NCBI GenBank assembly: GCA_963575645.1
Contig: OY754467.1
Location: 33,167,108-33,231,107, forward strand
Length of the DNA stretch: 64,000 bases
DNA from: Xanthostigma xanthostigma
Lineage: Eukaryota > Arthropoda > Insecta > Raphidioptera > Raphidiidae
Direction: 5' to 3'
In this document: positions 1-11,982 of the stretch, piece by piece
Layout of the letters: every line of letters starts with the position of its first letter
How positions within the stretch are numbered: the stretch's first letter is position 1
Program-made: the position numbers and the translations under genes
Notes under the pieces: generated by a model
The model's database searches: none
What the model saw: only the letters and a program-made list of their open reading frames with translations
What the model was told of the DNA's origin: nothing

Positions 1-400
1 TTAAAATGTTAAACGAGACATGATTGAGCGTCGCACGCTACCTAATTCTTCTAATCTTCGATCTGTTAATACTCCCAATACATCTCTGAATAACATCTGA
101 CTATCTGTATGCGCCGATATTCATTTGTCATTTGCATTTTAAGTGATGCCCTTTACTTTTCATTCAGATTATTCATTTATTGTTGCCAACATAATTTAAT
201 CGCTATCCATTAGAATAAATAATCTTTGTACTAAATGAATATACAATTTTAAAATTCTTTTTTCTGCGATCCCCTATAAAATATCTATTTTCTAAGCCTG
301 TCAATGATCACAGATATTAGGAAAAGCTGTAATTATCATATTAATGCCCTTATTCACCGATCACTGTTAAAGATAGATTATTGTTAGTAGAAGTTTTGTT
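1..400. other. AT-rich sequence, nothing recognised
   Basis: I see no coding potential, RNA gene or clear repeat boundary here. Confidence 0.4.
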
Positions 401-404
401 CCAA

Positions 405-691
405 AATATGTATTGAAGGAGATTTATTTGGTTGAGGAACAATTGAAAATAAGCTTTACCAGTGTATCGCTTGTGGCCAACGTTTCGAAAAATATTCTAA
501 CTAAATATTCTACTAACAATAAGTAATTATTATCTATAATGTTTATAATGTAAGTTAGAAATTATAATAATATATGTAACGAATATTATACATGTTCATA
601 GGCCCTGATGATGAAACGTTGGCCACAAGCGATACACTGGTAAAGCTTATTTTCAATTGTTCCTCAACCAAATAAATCTCCTTCAATAGAA
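405..691. repeat. Penelope-like tail pair in inverted orientation
   Basis: About 85 bp at 405-490 recurs as its reverse complement at 605-691, with an AT-rich spacer. The right arm opens with CTGATGATGAAACGTTGG. This resembles the tails of Penelope-like retroelements, where a CTGANGA...GAAAC core resembles a hammerhead ribozyme. Inverted tail pairs are common debris of such elements. The family assignment is inference; the inverted repeat is seen directly. Confidence 0.45.
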
Positions 692-1229
692 GTTACTTAT
701 CTTGGAACAAATTTATTATAAAATTCACTTTCAATTCACCAAGAAAATTATCAGGTAGAAAAGTTAGTTAAAGATTAAATATAAACACTGCACTATACTC
801 CTTGCTCTTTTTGTGGTTATTTAATATTTTGACGTTCATCCCAAAAATCCGACCAATGAAGTTAGTGTAAACGTCAAAACAGAAAGTTTCACGAAATAAT
901 CCTAACCCAGTTCCACACAAAACTTCCACTAACTTGAATGTTTTACAATCTATAAGGTTAATAGACAACACAAATAAATTCACAAGAGCGAACTGTAGAT
1001 ATAATACTCCACGTTTTTAGGTTAGGTATTATGATCTATGTGGCGGCCATTATTGTTTTATCAAGCGAATAAATATTTATACCCTCGAAGTAAGAAAGAA
1101 TCGATTTATACCTGCAGTTAACATAATTATGGTTGGTGAATAGAATTATCGCTATTTATTCGGAGGAATAGTTACCTGGAGAACCGAATAAATAACTACC
1201 TACGTTCGGTGAATATGAACATAACACAA
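692..1229. other. No gene recognised
   Basis: Only short shadow ORFs without domain-like composition. Nothing further supported. Confidence 0.4.
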
Positions 1230-1570
1230 TTCAAGCTGAGGTGGGTGGAAACCCGATATTTTGGTAATGCCATCTGCAACCCAACGGCATGTCTCGGATT
1301 TTGACATTTTCCGAAAGAAGTCATTCGGTGGCGGGTTGCCTTTCAGCCAACGCTGTGATCACGTACTGTGCTATAGTTATTAATGCACCGGACCCCGCGC
1401 GCGGCCGATCCATCATTATGTTTTGACAGTTAACACTTTCACGGTTTTCGCGATGTCTGATCAACGATCAGAACGATCAGCATTGACTATCTCTCGACAC
1501 TAGCGCGCTCAATCAATGTACTGCCATTTTGTCGAAACTGTTGTACACTGCATTGTCGTTCGGCCACGTC
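1230..1570. promoter_or_regulatory. GC-richer CpG-containing patch, possible promoter or untranslated exon
   Basis: This 340-bp patch is clearly richer in GC and CpG than its surroundings, with a run ccccgcgcgcggccga near 1395, and lies in AT-rich DNA. It has no long ORF. Such patches in insect genomes are often promoters or first exons, but a decayed repeat would look the same. Confidence 0.2.
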
Positions 1571-1795
1571 ATGTTGAAATGTTGTACAAACAAATCACTC
1601 CATTAGAAATTATTATTGATTATATGTCTCGATAATCGAAATTTTACAATCTTTCTTTTCCGTTGAAAATTTTGCGAGGTTATCAGAGTAAAACATCAAT
1701 TAAATTTAATAATAGTAGTTTGTGTATCTATAGGGTGTAATGCTTTATTTTATATGTACGACTTATTACAATCGAGATAAATATTTGCACGTAAC

Positions 1796-2312
1796 CAGTG
1801 CCAGATTAACCTATGAACAAAGTAGTAACTGCTTAGGGCATCACGTCTCACGGGGCACAAAAAATCAGAGACTAGAAAAGAAAAGTACCTTTGACCGTGT
1901 CAATTTTTTTTTTCTTTTTGTCATGTTCACAAAAATTTGATTTACATAAAACTGTCTGCAGAAGTATAGAAGTTCAAATAAATAATAATTTATTTTTGAA
2001 AATGAAAACGAAAAAAATTTTTTTTAACTTTTAACTTTTTTCTATATTAACTGTAAAAATCCCGATTTTATAGACAGTCAAATTTTCAATGAGTATGTAT
2101 TTATTGATTGTAAAAATTCAATTTTTTCCGCAAAATTTTATGCTTTTTAACTTTTTTGTATTAATTTTAAACATGAGATTCACAATTTGAAAAAAAACTT
2201 TTTTATAAACTAAACATGACAGACAATATTATAATTTTTTTAGACTGCTGTTAGAGATGGGGGCCATAGGCAAGAAATGCTTAGGGCATCAAGGAGTCTT
2301 AATCCGGCATTG
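1796..2312. mobile_element. hAT-type MITE with perfect 8-bp target duplication
   Basis: The element runs from CAGTGCCAGATTAA to TTAATCCGGCATTG, an imperfect terminal inverted repeat. It is flanked on both sides by the identical 8-mer CACGTAAC (1788-1795 and 2313-2320). A CA/TG-ended repeat with an 8-bp duplication is the hAT hallmark. There is no transposase inside, so it is non-autonomous. The near-terminal motif gcttagggcatca also appears at both ends. Confidence 0.8.
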
Positions 2313-2320
2313 CACGTAAC

Positions 2321-3488
2321 TCCAATAAAGTAGCTGATTTTCACTTCATAATAAGTATATATGCAGTAGAACCTCTGTAATTCGAACTTCAACGGAGACG
2401 CCAAAAAATTCGAGTTATAGAGTTTTCGACTTTTTGTAAGGAAATATTCGACAAAGTTACAGAAAACTAAATCAACACATTTTATAAATTTCCTTCACAT
2501 ACATTTAATATTATTTACTGAAATACTGAAAATATGGTGGAGGCGCAGGGTATCGGTGGTCTACCTGAAAATGAATTTCATTTTTAAGTAGGTAGTATAT
2601 TGTGGATTTAAAAATAAAAAAAAGGAAGCTGCTGCTGACCAACATATTCATTAAGTTTTTAAAATGAAATTTTTCTTTCATTGATATGACTAATAATATC
2701 TGAAATCTACACAAAATAAATAAAATAACCTGGATAATGGTTTTATTTTTCATGAAAAAAATGTCAGGTTCGCTATTTTGATATTTCAGAAAAAAAACTG
2801 ACAAAAAGCTAGATCAAAGTTTGAGTTTAAAATAAATTATGCTTGTGTGTCAGCACAATATTTCAGAAAAAAATGTCAAAAACACATAATTTCATTAAAA
2901 AGAGGGGCAACGGTTGTGATTTATCGCTCACGAAGACTTATCTGAATTTTAGATTGCATGGGTGTCTGTCTCAACCGTAGTATTGTGATAGGTAAATCAA
3001 ACATTCTGTTAAATGAAAGCTATCTAATGAAGATCTTACGGAGTTTCGCAAGTGACATTTGGCGCTTGATGTGCGAAAAAACAAATTACAATAATAATTA
3101 TTTTGTCTTAGCAAATACACGAAATTGCACTCTTAATGGGAAGTCATTATAGTGAGCTCTTCTAATGAACGCGGTTTAATACCAATACTATGCGTGCAAA
3201 CGTCTAAATCTTTCTGAGTACAGTGCTTCAAAAAATGAATACAAAAATCTTACGTTTTCTAATTAACCTTCGTATCGAAGTCTACTGAAAAATTGCTAGT
3301 TTTTCAACAGCTCGATTGTCGAATTTCTAAATGAAAATACGATTATCCTTTTTCGTAAATAACTAAATTTTTTAACTTCCTGCTATTGAAATTTTAAAAA
3401 AAACGGAAAGTTTCGGTCCGATTTTAGAAAATCGAGTTTTCATCAAATCTGGGCGTTGTGGGATCCTGAGAAGACATTCTGACTATTT
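2321..3488. other. Unannotated, with one pogo/Tigger-like end
   Basis: Starting near 2366, CAGTAGAACCTCTGTAATTC looks like the left terminus of a pogo/Tigger-type transposon. I cannot find a matching right end, so it may be a truncated copy. The rest is AT-rich with shadow ORFs only. Confidence 0.3.
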
Positions 3489-3498
3489 TTGGATGGAC

Positions 3499-3929
3499 AC
3501 CGAGCGAGGTGGCGTAGTGGTGAGAACACTAGACTCGCATTCGAGAGGTGGCAGGTTCGAATCCCGGCGGGGACAGATGCGACTGGGACTTTTTCCTGCT
3601 GCGCTTCTCGCCGAGAAACGCTAATTCCTGTACCGGCCATCTTGTTGAGGTTTTCCATGATTTCCGTCTATAATTCCAGATAAATATCGAGATGGTTCCG
3701 TATTGAAGGCCATGGACGATTACCTGTCAAACTTTTATGCTTAACATTTTCCTACTTTATACTAATGTCCTAAAATTCCTTCGGTCGCCGATTGCTATTA
3801 ATTAGTTGGAGTTGAAAAAAAAAATGTAGAAAATAACGGGAAGTGTGATAGATGGAAAATAGTAATGGTGCGAATGGCGTCTGTTATGACATAAAGTCGA
3901 GAAACGCATTATTATTATTATTATTATTA
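3499..3929 (+). mobile_element. tRNA-derived SINE with ATT tail, plus orientation
   Basis: The head (about 3499-3575) resembles a tRNA: an A-box-like gtggcgtagtgg, an anticodon-arm-like region around cgcattcgag, and a B box ggttcgaatcc. A body of about 350 bp follows, ending in an (ATT)n tail. The flanks carry the 10-bp duplication TTGGATGGAC (3489-3498 and 3930-3939). A second copy in reverse orientation lies at 36694-37120. The arrangement fits a Pol III-transcribed SINE mobilised by a LINE. The head most resembles tRNA-Ala, which is a judgement by eye. Confidence 0.85.
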
Positions 3930-3939
3930 TTGGATGGAC

Positions 3940-4605
3940 GACCATCCGTCCGTCCGCTTGTAAGTAAACAAATTATTGTCATATCATATCGTTAGAACGA
4001 ATCAGCCGATTGAATTTGGGTTTATGGCATTCGAAAGGGTTTGTTGAGACTTAAATCTGACCAAATTTTGGTGTCAAGTAATTCAAAGAAATTCAGGTAT
4101 TAGAAAGAAAAATAAATTTTTTTCACGTTTACTTGTTTATATGGTAATCAAAATATTAAATATAAAAGAAAAAAATGTTGATTATTTTTAATCTTCTTTA
4201 ATGCATCATAAACACAGCTATATCAATTTATCGCAAGGTATTAACCCTAGGGTTGAAAGTTCAGATTGTCTGATTGCGGCGTGTCGGAAACCACAACGTG
4301 GATTTTTACGTCTACTAGATAAGCTTAGACGTGTGATTTTATAGTTTAACTTTGTGGAGACACTGTATATAGGGTCAATTATGCTTGCAAATATGATGCG
4401 TCAGTATATTGAATACATTATTAATATCGTGCACTAATTTAATATTGCTATAAATTAATTTCATACCTTACATAATTCATAAAGTAATGGCCGGCTATTA
4501 AATTCAGCTAACTGATGGCGAATGGAAGATTACCGTCAGCACGAAAAACGCTGTGAGAAACTAATTAGACCATTTCGAAATTTTCATTGCGGGCACTGAA
4601 TATTA
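3940..4605. other. No gene recognised
   Basis: AT-rich, with no domain-bearing ORF and no bounded repeat that I can define. Confidence 0.4.
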
Positions 4606-4825
4606 AGTTAATGGGTTCCATTGTAGATGCGGCAGAAAAAATTGGTGTTTGTTCTTTTAGGATTACGTATACCCGAAGGATGCTCAACTAAGCCTCCGCT
4701 GTCCGTCCGTCTGTCAGTGGGCTGTATCTCATGAAGTAGTGAGTTGAAATTTTCAAAGTGTGTATTTCTATTGCCGCGACTACAACAAATAATGAGTAAC
4801 CAAGTTTTTACCATTCCAACCCACA
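4606..4825 (+). repeat. Interspersed repeat, 'ggctgtatctcatga' family
   Basis: The phrases ggctgtatctcatga, gttgaaattttca and tatttctattgccgc are typical of an abundant lepidopteran repeat as I remember it. It abuts the next repeat unit directly. Confidence 0.4.
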
Positions 4826-5245
4826 AGTGGGGAATGGTACTAGTTTAGGTCAAAAATCACTTTTCAAAAATTTTACAATATCTTTCCGTTTTGAGGTCCC
4901 CTGAATCCAAAAAACATATTTTTGGAAAATCTCTGTGCGTCTGTTTGTCTGTTTATCTGTTTGTCTGTGAACACGATACAGGTCAAACGGATGAGCGGAT
5001 TGAAACCAAATTTTGGGAGGATGTTTGGTATGCAAATATGAAGAGCCCTATTATTTTTGGGGGAAATCGGCGCATGCGCAGAAGAGATATTTGCTATAAC
5101 GGTGTTTTTTTTTATAATAATGGTATACTTTTCATAACGGCTTATTATTTTATTTATTTTTTCAAGAAAGTTTCGTTAAAAAAAATTTTTTCTAAACTTT
5201 ATAGTTTCGGAAATATTTTGAAAATAAAAAAAAATTAGCCGCTCT
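4826..5245 (+). repeat. Interspersed repeat family R1, copy 1
   Basis: Starts at the acaagtggggaatggtac block and contains the gacaggtcaaacggatg-like stretch and the cggcgcatgcgcagaag block. The same unit recurs at 31690-32055 (minus), 53946-54010 (partial), 57712-57975, 58012-58215 (minus) and 58600-59105 (minus). Long ORFs inside it are accidental, because the copies do not preserve frame. Confidence 0.75.
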
Positions 5246-5589
5246 TTATTTGTTTTATGGATCTGTCAGAAATAAACAAGTTCGGCATGTTTTGATTAAT
5301 ATTTACATGACGTGGAACATATTATGTAGGTAACCATGGCAACGGTTAGCAAATATCATATTGAATACTAGCCATTACCCGCGTCACCTCACGCGATATA
5401 AGATATAGTATTTTTCTTTATTTTAATCAAATGTCAACATTTTTTAAGTTGGAATTATGGTCCCGTCGCCCAATTGGCTGGAATTTTTTATACACAATAC
5501 AATCTGTACTATATGTACACACACAAACCGCAACAACGTGCTACGCACGTACACAGTAACAGTTCTAATACAAAACAAGCGTTAGATAA
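5246..5589. other. Repeat-like sequence without gene
   Basis: Part of this (from about 5380, 'acccgcgtcacctcacgcgatat', and near 5455 'cgtcgcccaattggctgg') is echoed at 50190-50260 and 50990-51020, so it belongs to a dispersed repeat. No coding sequence seen. Confidence 0.4.
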
Positions 5590-5912
5590 CGGTGCGTTTA
5601 TACAGCAGTATAGGTACTCGAACATTTATTAAAATACAACTCTCGCATACAGCACGACACGACCGCTAGGCTATCAGACATAGCCACTGTACCTGTACAG
5701 TACAATTCGACTAGTCCATCTGAACTCATTGCAATTATACACTTAGTTGGTAAACTGACCGCGATCTTATATGTCGATGTATGGGGAGAACAGTTTTCCA
5801 ACGGCAAAGCGGGAAGAATCTTCCCGTGATGGACGAACTATTTACATACCTACAAGTTTGTACGGAACCGTCGGTGCGCAGGTCCGACTCGCACTTGGCC
5901 GGTTTTTTTTAA
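5590..5912 (+). repeat. Interspersed repeat family R2, 3' part
   Basis: Includes ttttccaacggcaaagcggg, gtgatggacgaactattta, acctacaagtttgtacgg and the terminal gactcgcacttggccgg. Related copies lie at 35285-35560 (minus), 43016-43475 (plus) and, more weakly, 47490-47645. I know this ending as a very common lepidopteran repeat. Confidence 0.65.
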
Positions 5913-6433
5913 TACATTCAATTAGAACGCGCGGAATGTTTGGTTATAAAGACCAGTGCTAATAACAATTCGTGAAATTAACCGTTTCGGTTACCTATAT
6001 ACATGTTGTAAACAGATCGGAAATTAAAATAATATGTAAATAACTGAAATATAATATGCGTGCTTGGAAATTTAAATACCGGTGTACATTTAGCTGTTTT
6101 ACAAATTGATCTAATAAATCATAGTTCATTAAATTACACCGTGACAACAATGTTATGTAATCTACATATTATTATTATGTCGGTAGATTTGTACGCACAT
6201 TGTGATTGTTCGTATAATCGTCGCGTCGATCAAAATGATTTAGAAAACCAGATTCTCTGAGAAGTGTAATTTTTAAAACATTTTTTGTTCATCTGAGTTC
6301 CAATCTATATCATTATGCAATATTCTTTGTATGTATGAATACATGCGTTAATATTTTAACGATTTAACTGAAAAACTATTTGACGAATATTGATGGAACG
6401 TTTTTTGAAGTGTTTCTTATGATTTCAGAAATA
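5913..6433. other. No gene recognised
   Basis: AT-rich, shadow ORFs only. Confidence 0.4.
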
Positions 6434-6441
6434 CTATAGAG

Positions 6442-7355
6442 CAGGAATGGCAAACCTTTCTGCATCTACATGCTTTTTTTTCAAATTTTTTTAAGTAACC
6501 GTGAAGTACCGACAAGCAACCAAAGAAATTTAGTTGTCAAAAAAATATTTTTAACAAAAAAATTGAACCGACTTCACACTAAAAAGTAAAAAATAATTGC
6601 GTATTGAAATGTTTTGGAGTCGGTGTCAGCCAAAATGAAATCTATTCCGAGAACTACACCGACTCCAAAACATTTCAATACGCAATTATTTTTTACTTTT
6701 TAGTGTGAAGTCGGTTCAATTTTTTTGTTAAAAATATTTTATTTTTCTCTTTTTAGTGTTAATCTAACACTAAAAATCGGTGAACATACATAAAAAACTA
6801 ATAAGAAAAAATTCGCAGGTTGTGGACAATAGTTATATTTATATTTTATAATTTATAATTATTTGTAATTAACTATTATCGATGGACACGATATCTAATA
6901 GGTATAGGTATACATAAAAAACATTATGTGTGTCTTTGAAATTTGAAAATTTCCCTCGATTTCTCCGGATTCCACCATTAGATCCTGACTTGGTTCCGAT
7001 GGAACCATCTCTGAGGTGCACTCTTTCGAATAAAAAAAAAATTTGAAAATCGGTCCATAATTTACGGAGAAATCGGTGAACATACATAAAAAAAATATAT
7101 ACAGACGAACATAGAACCTCCTCCTTTTTGTTGAAGTCGGTTAAAAAATGAATCAAACATAGATGAAAAGAATAATTTCGATAATACACTGAGCGTCATG
7201 AAACTTTTTCGTATTAGTTATTTGGTGATGGTGAATTTTTTTCGACATTTAGCATATTTTTAATTATTTCGATTTTGCACCGCAATCAATGCCGTGTCCA
7301 TAATAATATGTCGCGTGCCACCTGTGGCACGCGTGCCATAGGTTCGCCACCCCTG
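6442..7355. mobile_element. hAT-type MITE with nested insertion
   Basis: The ends are CAGGAATGGCAAACC and GGTTCGCCACCCCTG, flanked by the identical 8-mer CTATAGAG (6434-6441 and 7356-7363), which identifies a hAT element. An intact 280-bp relative lies at 36262-36541 in reverse orientation. Comparing the two shows that about 6546-7146 was inserted later, between the blocks 'gttgtcaaaaaa' and 'atgaatcaaac'. No transposase is present. Confidence 0.85.
6542..6740. repeat. Palindrome at the start of the nested insertion
   Basis: Arms of about 85 bp (6542-6628 and 6655-6740) are nearly perfect reverse complements and share the internal block actaaaaagtaaaaaataat with the palindrome at 54443-54670. 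The insertion continues to about 7146 with the lepidopteran-type unit 'cggtgaacatacataaaaaa' and ends in gaagtcggttaaaaa. Confidence 0.8.
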
Positions 7356-7363
7356 CTATAGAG

Positions 7364-8680
7364 TATAGTCTATATTATATTTTAGTATTTTGTCGCATAG
7401 TTAATTAATTTATTACCTATAATATATAAAAATCGTAACGTGGTGCAGTATGTTCACAGTAGACTTGTCCGACTGCCACTCACAGAATAAAAATTCTATT
7501 TTTTTCATTCGTTGCATCACTAATTTATAAATTATTTATTTGTGAGTTTTGGTATAAATTCGTGTAAAAGTTCCAAAACTAGGCCTGGAAATTCAGGACG
7601 CCGATACAATAATTTTCGCAAAGTTTAATATGTTGCTATACCCCCAAAAAAACATTCCGCTTAAATTAAATTCTTTCAATAAAAAATCGGGCATTTCTGA
7701 GCTAAACTGCATAAAGTAGGTACATACATAATTTATTTTAAATTTTCTTTGTAAGTTGATTATTACTAACTATTTTCTTAATATGTCCAAAGCGACTATT
7801 TTCTAATTAAGTTGCCGATTTTATACGCTCTAAAGAAACGCATTTAATTACAATAAATTTAGGTCGATTGCGCTGCAAATAGTGCATGCCAGTGGACGTT
7901 CATATTATGTTATATTAATATAGGTATATTGTTTGCTTGATTTACAATTGATTTGCTTTCTGATTGGAACGAACGTTTTATATTAAACGCCTCTTGCAGG
8001 CTGTGTTTAATGCGTTTCGTCATTTAGTGCTGTTTATTTCCTTGTTAACTGTTCATTTGATGTGATTAATTTCACGCCCGACGAGCAATAATTAAACGCG
8101 AAGATCAGAAATATTTTAAGAATGCAATTCGTATTTTCGATTCATAATTTTATTCGCTTTCGTCATCTGCTTCTAAACATAAAACTATTTTTGGTCATAC
8201 CCTTAAGCCTTGCGGAACTCTAATCGAACCAGCGCGGACGTGGGCGGAGTAACATTATGTTATCGCCATGATTTTCTGTGTTATTCGCAGAGTGAGTGTT
8301 CGTCTTGACTTTGTAAAATCCAAACGTGTAACGGGAGTAATTTATTATGTTATTACTCGTCAGTATTACTCGTCAGTATCGATCTTACATTTATTATCCG
8401 TTTAGCAGACGACCATATTATAGTAGGTAATGCTCCTCATATTATTTACTTAATTCAATGATTTCACTAGAACACGTCGGTTAGCAAAATATTTTACTAG
8501 TGATTCTTTAAGAATTGGCGCTGATGACTCCTGCTATTTAGCGTCTATAATCTACAATATTTAAGAATTGGGCGTAATATTAAATAAAAGTGAATTTTAA
8601 AATTGTCTTTTCAATTTGTTGTAAACTTGAAATTATATAATTAAACACCTAACAAAATTCAGTTAATTCTTAGTTCGTCA
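7364..8680. other. No gene recognised
   Basis: AT-rich non-coding sequence. A short tandem echo 'ttactcgtcagta' at 8355-8380 is the only local structure noticed. Confidence 0.4.
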
Positions 8681-9973
8681 TTAAGGGAGGGAGGTTCTGA
8701 AAAACTCGATTTTTTACTGCATTTTCTTTTAATAAAGCATTTAAAGAACGTTGTGTCAAAATTTCAAATCAATCGGAGCAAAACTCTGTCATAGAGCTCC
8801 TCTAATACTGCGGAGCGGCAAGAGCTCGGCGCTTGGTGAGTCAGCACCGAGTGTATAAACGCAGTTTATATAGGTTTTGGGTATATAAACGCAGTACCCC
8901 CTAAAATAAGACGCAGACTTGAAAAAAAAAGCTGAAGGCAACGAAGTTGCTACAAGGAATGTAATTATTAGAGCTGTTAAAAAAATAAATTGTTTTTTCG
9001 TTTTTTTAGAGTTCAAAACTTTAATTGCGTTTTTCTCGAAACCACGTTTCAAAAGTTGTGTACATCGTCATTAAAAAACTACATTAAGGGGGTTTTACAG
9101 CTACACAATGACGGATTTTTTCGTGAAAAATCGCAATTTTGACTTCAAACAACCGCCAAAAATTTAAAAATTAAAAAAAAACATTGGGGTCTAGAAAAAC
9201 ATCTCTTTTGACTAAATAATTTTGTTTGATTTCAACGCTGAGATATAGTATACACCGCAAATCTAAAAGGCGTCCTTGAAAATGCTTCGTCGCCGCCTTA
9301 TTTCTCAATATTTTTCTACAAAAAAAATACAAAATGTTGTTCTATGATGCTTTGTAACATGTGAAACATTAAAATATATCCACTTCAACGATATCTCTAA
9401 AGAAATATTCGTAAAAAAAGTGTTTTTTTTCACCTGTTAGAACCTACTCTCTCCCCATAATAGGAAACCGTTATTTTTTGGTAGTAAAATATTTGAAAAC
9501 GATGGAAATTTGCCAGGCGTCAGTCCGAATTTTCCACCCATTATCACAATCTTGCTCTTAAGAAAAGATATCGTTCATCATTTTTTGTGGGACGAAGTTT
9601 GTGTTTATTCGATTTATATTCAGATCGATGACACGGCACTGTATGGCAAGAATAGAACTCAAAAGAAATGAAAACATTTCGAATGACATAACACTTTCAT
9701 CATGCTGATATTATTTATGTCTTATACAGTTAAACATGGCTGACATGACATGACCAAATATGAATGACAGATCTGTTATCAACAACGTTTCCATTTCTAC
9801 TTACTACAGCCTGTAAATACTATGTAATTACAATGTAAGTAGTAACTCACTGTTTACAGTGTAAACTCTATATTATAGCGAACTTATATTTTACGAAAAA
9901 CTCCTTAAAACGTAGAAATTGCTAAGTTTGCTTGGTTTACATTGTTACCCATATATAGAAACATAATATACAG
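8681..9973. other. No gene recognised
   Basis: There is an 87-aa shadow ORF on the minus strand (8789-9052) with repeat-like composition. A pogo-like end (cagtgtaaactctatatt) near 9859 resembles the terminus of the element at 52028-52550. Nothing else is bounded. Confidence 0.35.
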
Positions 9974-10278
9974 CAGGGGCGGGCAAAACTTTTGATCGCC
10001 GGGCCACATAGCTGATGAAAATTCGACCGCGGGCCGTATAGCTGATGAAAATTTGACCGCGGGCCAAAAATTTGCAGAGCAAAAAAAAAAGATCCTCACA
10101 TTGTATTTCTGCATTTGGAGAGCAAAAAAAAAAGAAAAAGCTCTTTTCGTCGGTTTGGCGCCCTTGCTATTTCTTTACAATTTTTCTAAAAGTTATAAAA
10201 TGCTTCGCGGGCCGGACAAAATTGTGCTGCGGCCTGCGAGCCGGATCCGACCCGCGGGCCGCCATTTGCCCAGACCTG
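9974..10278. mobile_element. hAT-like MITE with CGGGCC motif array
   Basis: The ends CAGGGGCGGGCAAA and TTTGCCCAGACCTG form a hAT-like inverted repeat. The subterminal sequence repeats a (G)CGGGCC motif about five times, in AT-rich surroundings. I cannot identify a clean 8-bp duplication (left ATATACAG, right ATACTATA), so boundaries may be off by a few bases or the duplication is eroded. Confidence 0.6.
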
Positions 10279-11064
10279 ATACTATATAGCGTAACAACCA
10301 CTCTCAATATCGAAACAATACATCATTATTTATAGACCTCAAAAATGAGAAATTCTTGATTTAGTAAGGAAAAATGAGGAGGAACAAGGCGATGTAGAAG
10401 ATGAAGTCACTACCAAGCTTAGAATAATAAAGCTCTGCACGCCGCAAAATTATTAGAAAAAGTCTTTTTATTTAGCGAAGATGATCCCACTATATCCCAA
10501 GATATGAATAAAATACAACGAAAGATAAATACTTGCATAGAAAAAAAAAACGACTAACAAAGTAAGTATAATTTTGTTATGTAAATTTTTTTCTCTTAAT
10601 TTAGTCAGAATTAAGACCACTTAAGTATTCGTAAAATTATATTGTTTTCCTTGACTCTCCGTTTAACGAAAACACTTTATAACGCAATAAAATACCCGGT
10701 CCCTTCAATTTCGCTATTTATAAAGTTTATAATTGTATTTTTGATCATTAGAAAATTTATACAGGCTGGATGTTTTATATTTTTGGCACAGAAAAAAAAT
10801 GAGTCATACTGTGAGAAAAAAACGTTTGCGGTACTTATTTAACACAGGGTTGTCAACTTTGGTGTTTTCCCCCTAAATTTGGGGGGATAATGTAGAATGG
10901 GATTTTTTAGGGCCCTAATATTTTAGGGGTAATTTTAAGGACTCAGAAAAACTTAAAATTTGAATTACAAAACCGACTCATTGTAAAATATCTGTTTACT
11001 AAGTCGTAACCTAAGTCCTAATAAATATTAAATAATATAGTAATAATAGTATCATAGTAACATC
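10279..11064. other. No gene recognised
   Basis: Short shadow ORFs only; no splice-bounded exon that I can defend. Confidence 0.4.
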
Positions 11065-11295
11065 ATATGGCGGCGGCGCTCGGTCTCCTTCAATAGCAAC
11101 ATACCGCGGTCAAAACGGCAAACTTTGTTGAAGATGAGTTAACAAAGATTTCCGATTATTGTAACTGTAAAACAATTATTTTTTATTGTTAACTTATCTT
11201 CAACAAAGTTTTCGGCTTTGTCGACGGTATTCTATTCTGCTATATAAGTATACTAAACGATAGACAGCGCTCGGTCTCCTTAAACAGCTATAGGT
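11065..11295. repeat. Foldback sequence between direct repeats
   Basis: An inverted repeat built around gcaaactttgttgaagatga and tatcttcaacaaagtttt (about 11119-11211) lies between two copies of the block gcgctcggtctcctt (near 11076 and 11267). This may be a small foldback insertion or a decayed MITE. Confidence 0.45.
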
Positions 11296-11982
11296 ATTAA
11301 TTAATAGAAATAAAAAAAATTCAAAATAAAACAATTATTATTTTTAGAGGATTTCTAGGGACATTTCAACTTCCACTATATCAGTACAGCTGTGTAACCT
11401 AACACGATCCATACAGTCTGTTTACGTTTCGACGACTGTATGTTTGTGTGTGCGTGACAGATTCTTATCTTCTGTATCTAATGTTACAACCAGAACAACA
11501 TTTCACTGTTAGCGCGTAAAATTATTATCGTTGTTATTAATGGTTCAACATTCTGTATTACGTGAACATATTGCAAGTGCCCCGGTTTAACTAAACTGGA
11601 CATTATCAATGTGTTGAAAGAGTGCTCCTAATTTACATCTCTGCTGAATCGGGGAACACCCGCTGCGTTTTGAATGCAACGCGAACGTAACTCTGTTACG
11701 TTAAGTGACCGTTACTCGAGTTGTTTTAAAATATATATAATTTGGATGAACTTGTAGACTTGTTTTTTGTTCTTTGCAAAAGTCAACTTGTTTCTCAAAT
11801 CATAGGCCTCTTTGTGGCAAAATAGTATATTACACCACAAGGGCCGAAAGTGTGATATTTTGCTCGCCTCAGGCATCATGGAGGGCAGGGCAAGGTATCA
11901 CACTTTCGGCCAGTGTGGTATATACTATTTTTCTTCATACCTTGGTCGTAAGCACGCTTATTAAATACATTAATCAATTAAT

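Noticed and set aside
4891-5238. 115-aa ORF
   Set aside because: Lies wholly in repeat R1; other R1 copies do not keep the frame, and the sequence is low-complexity.
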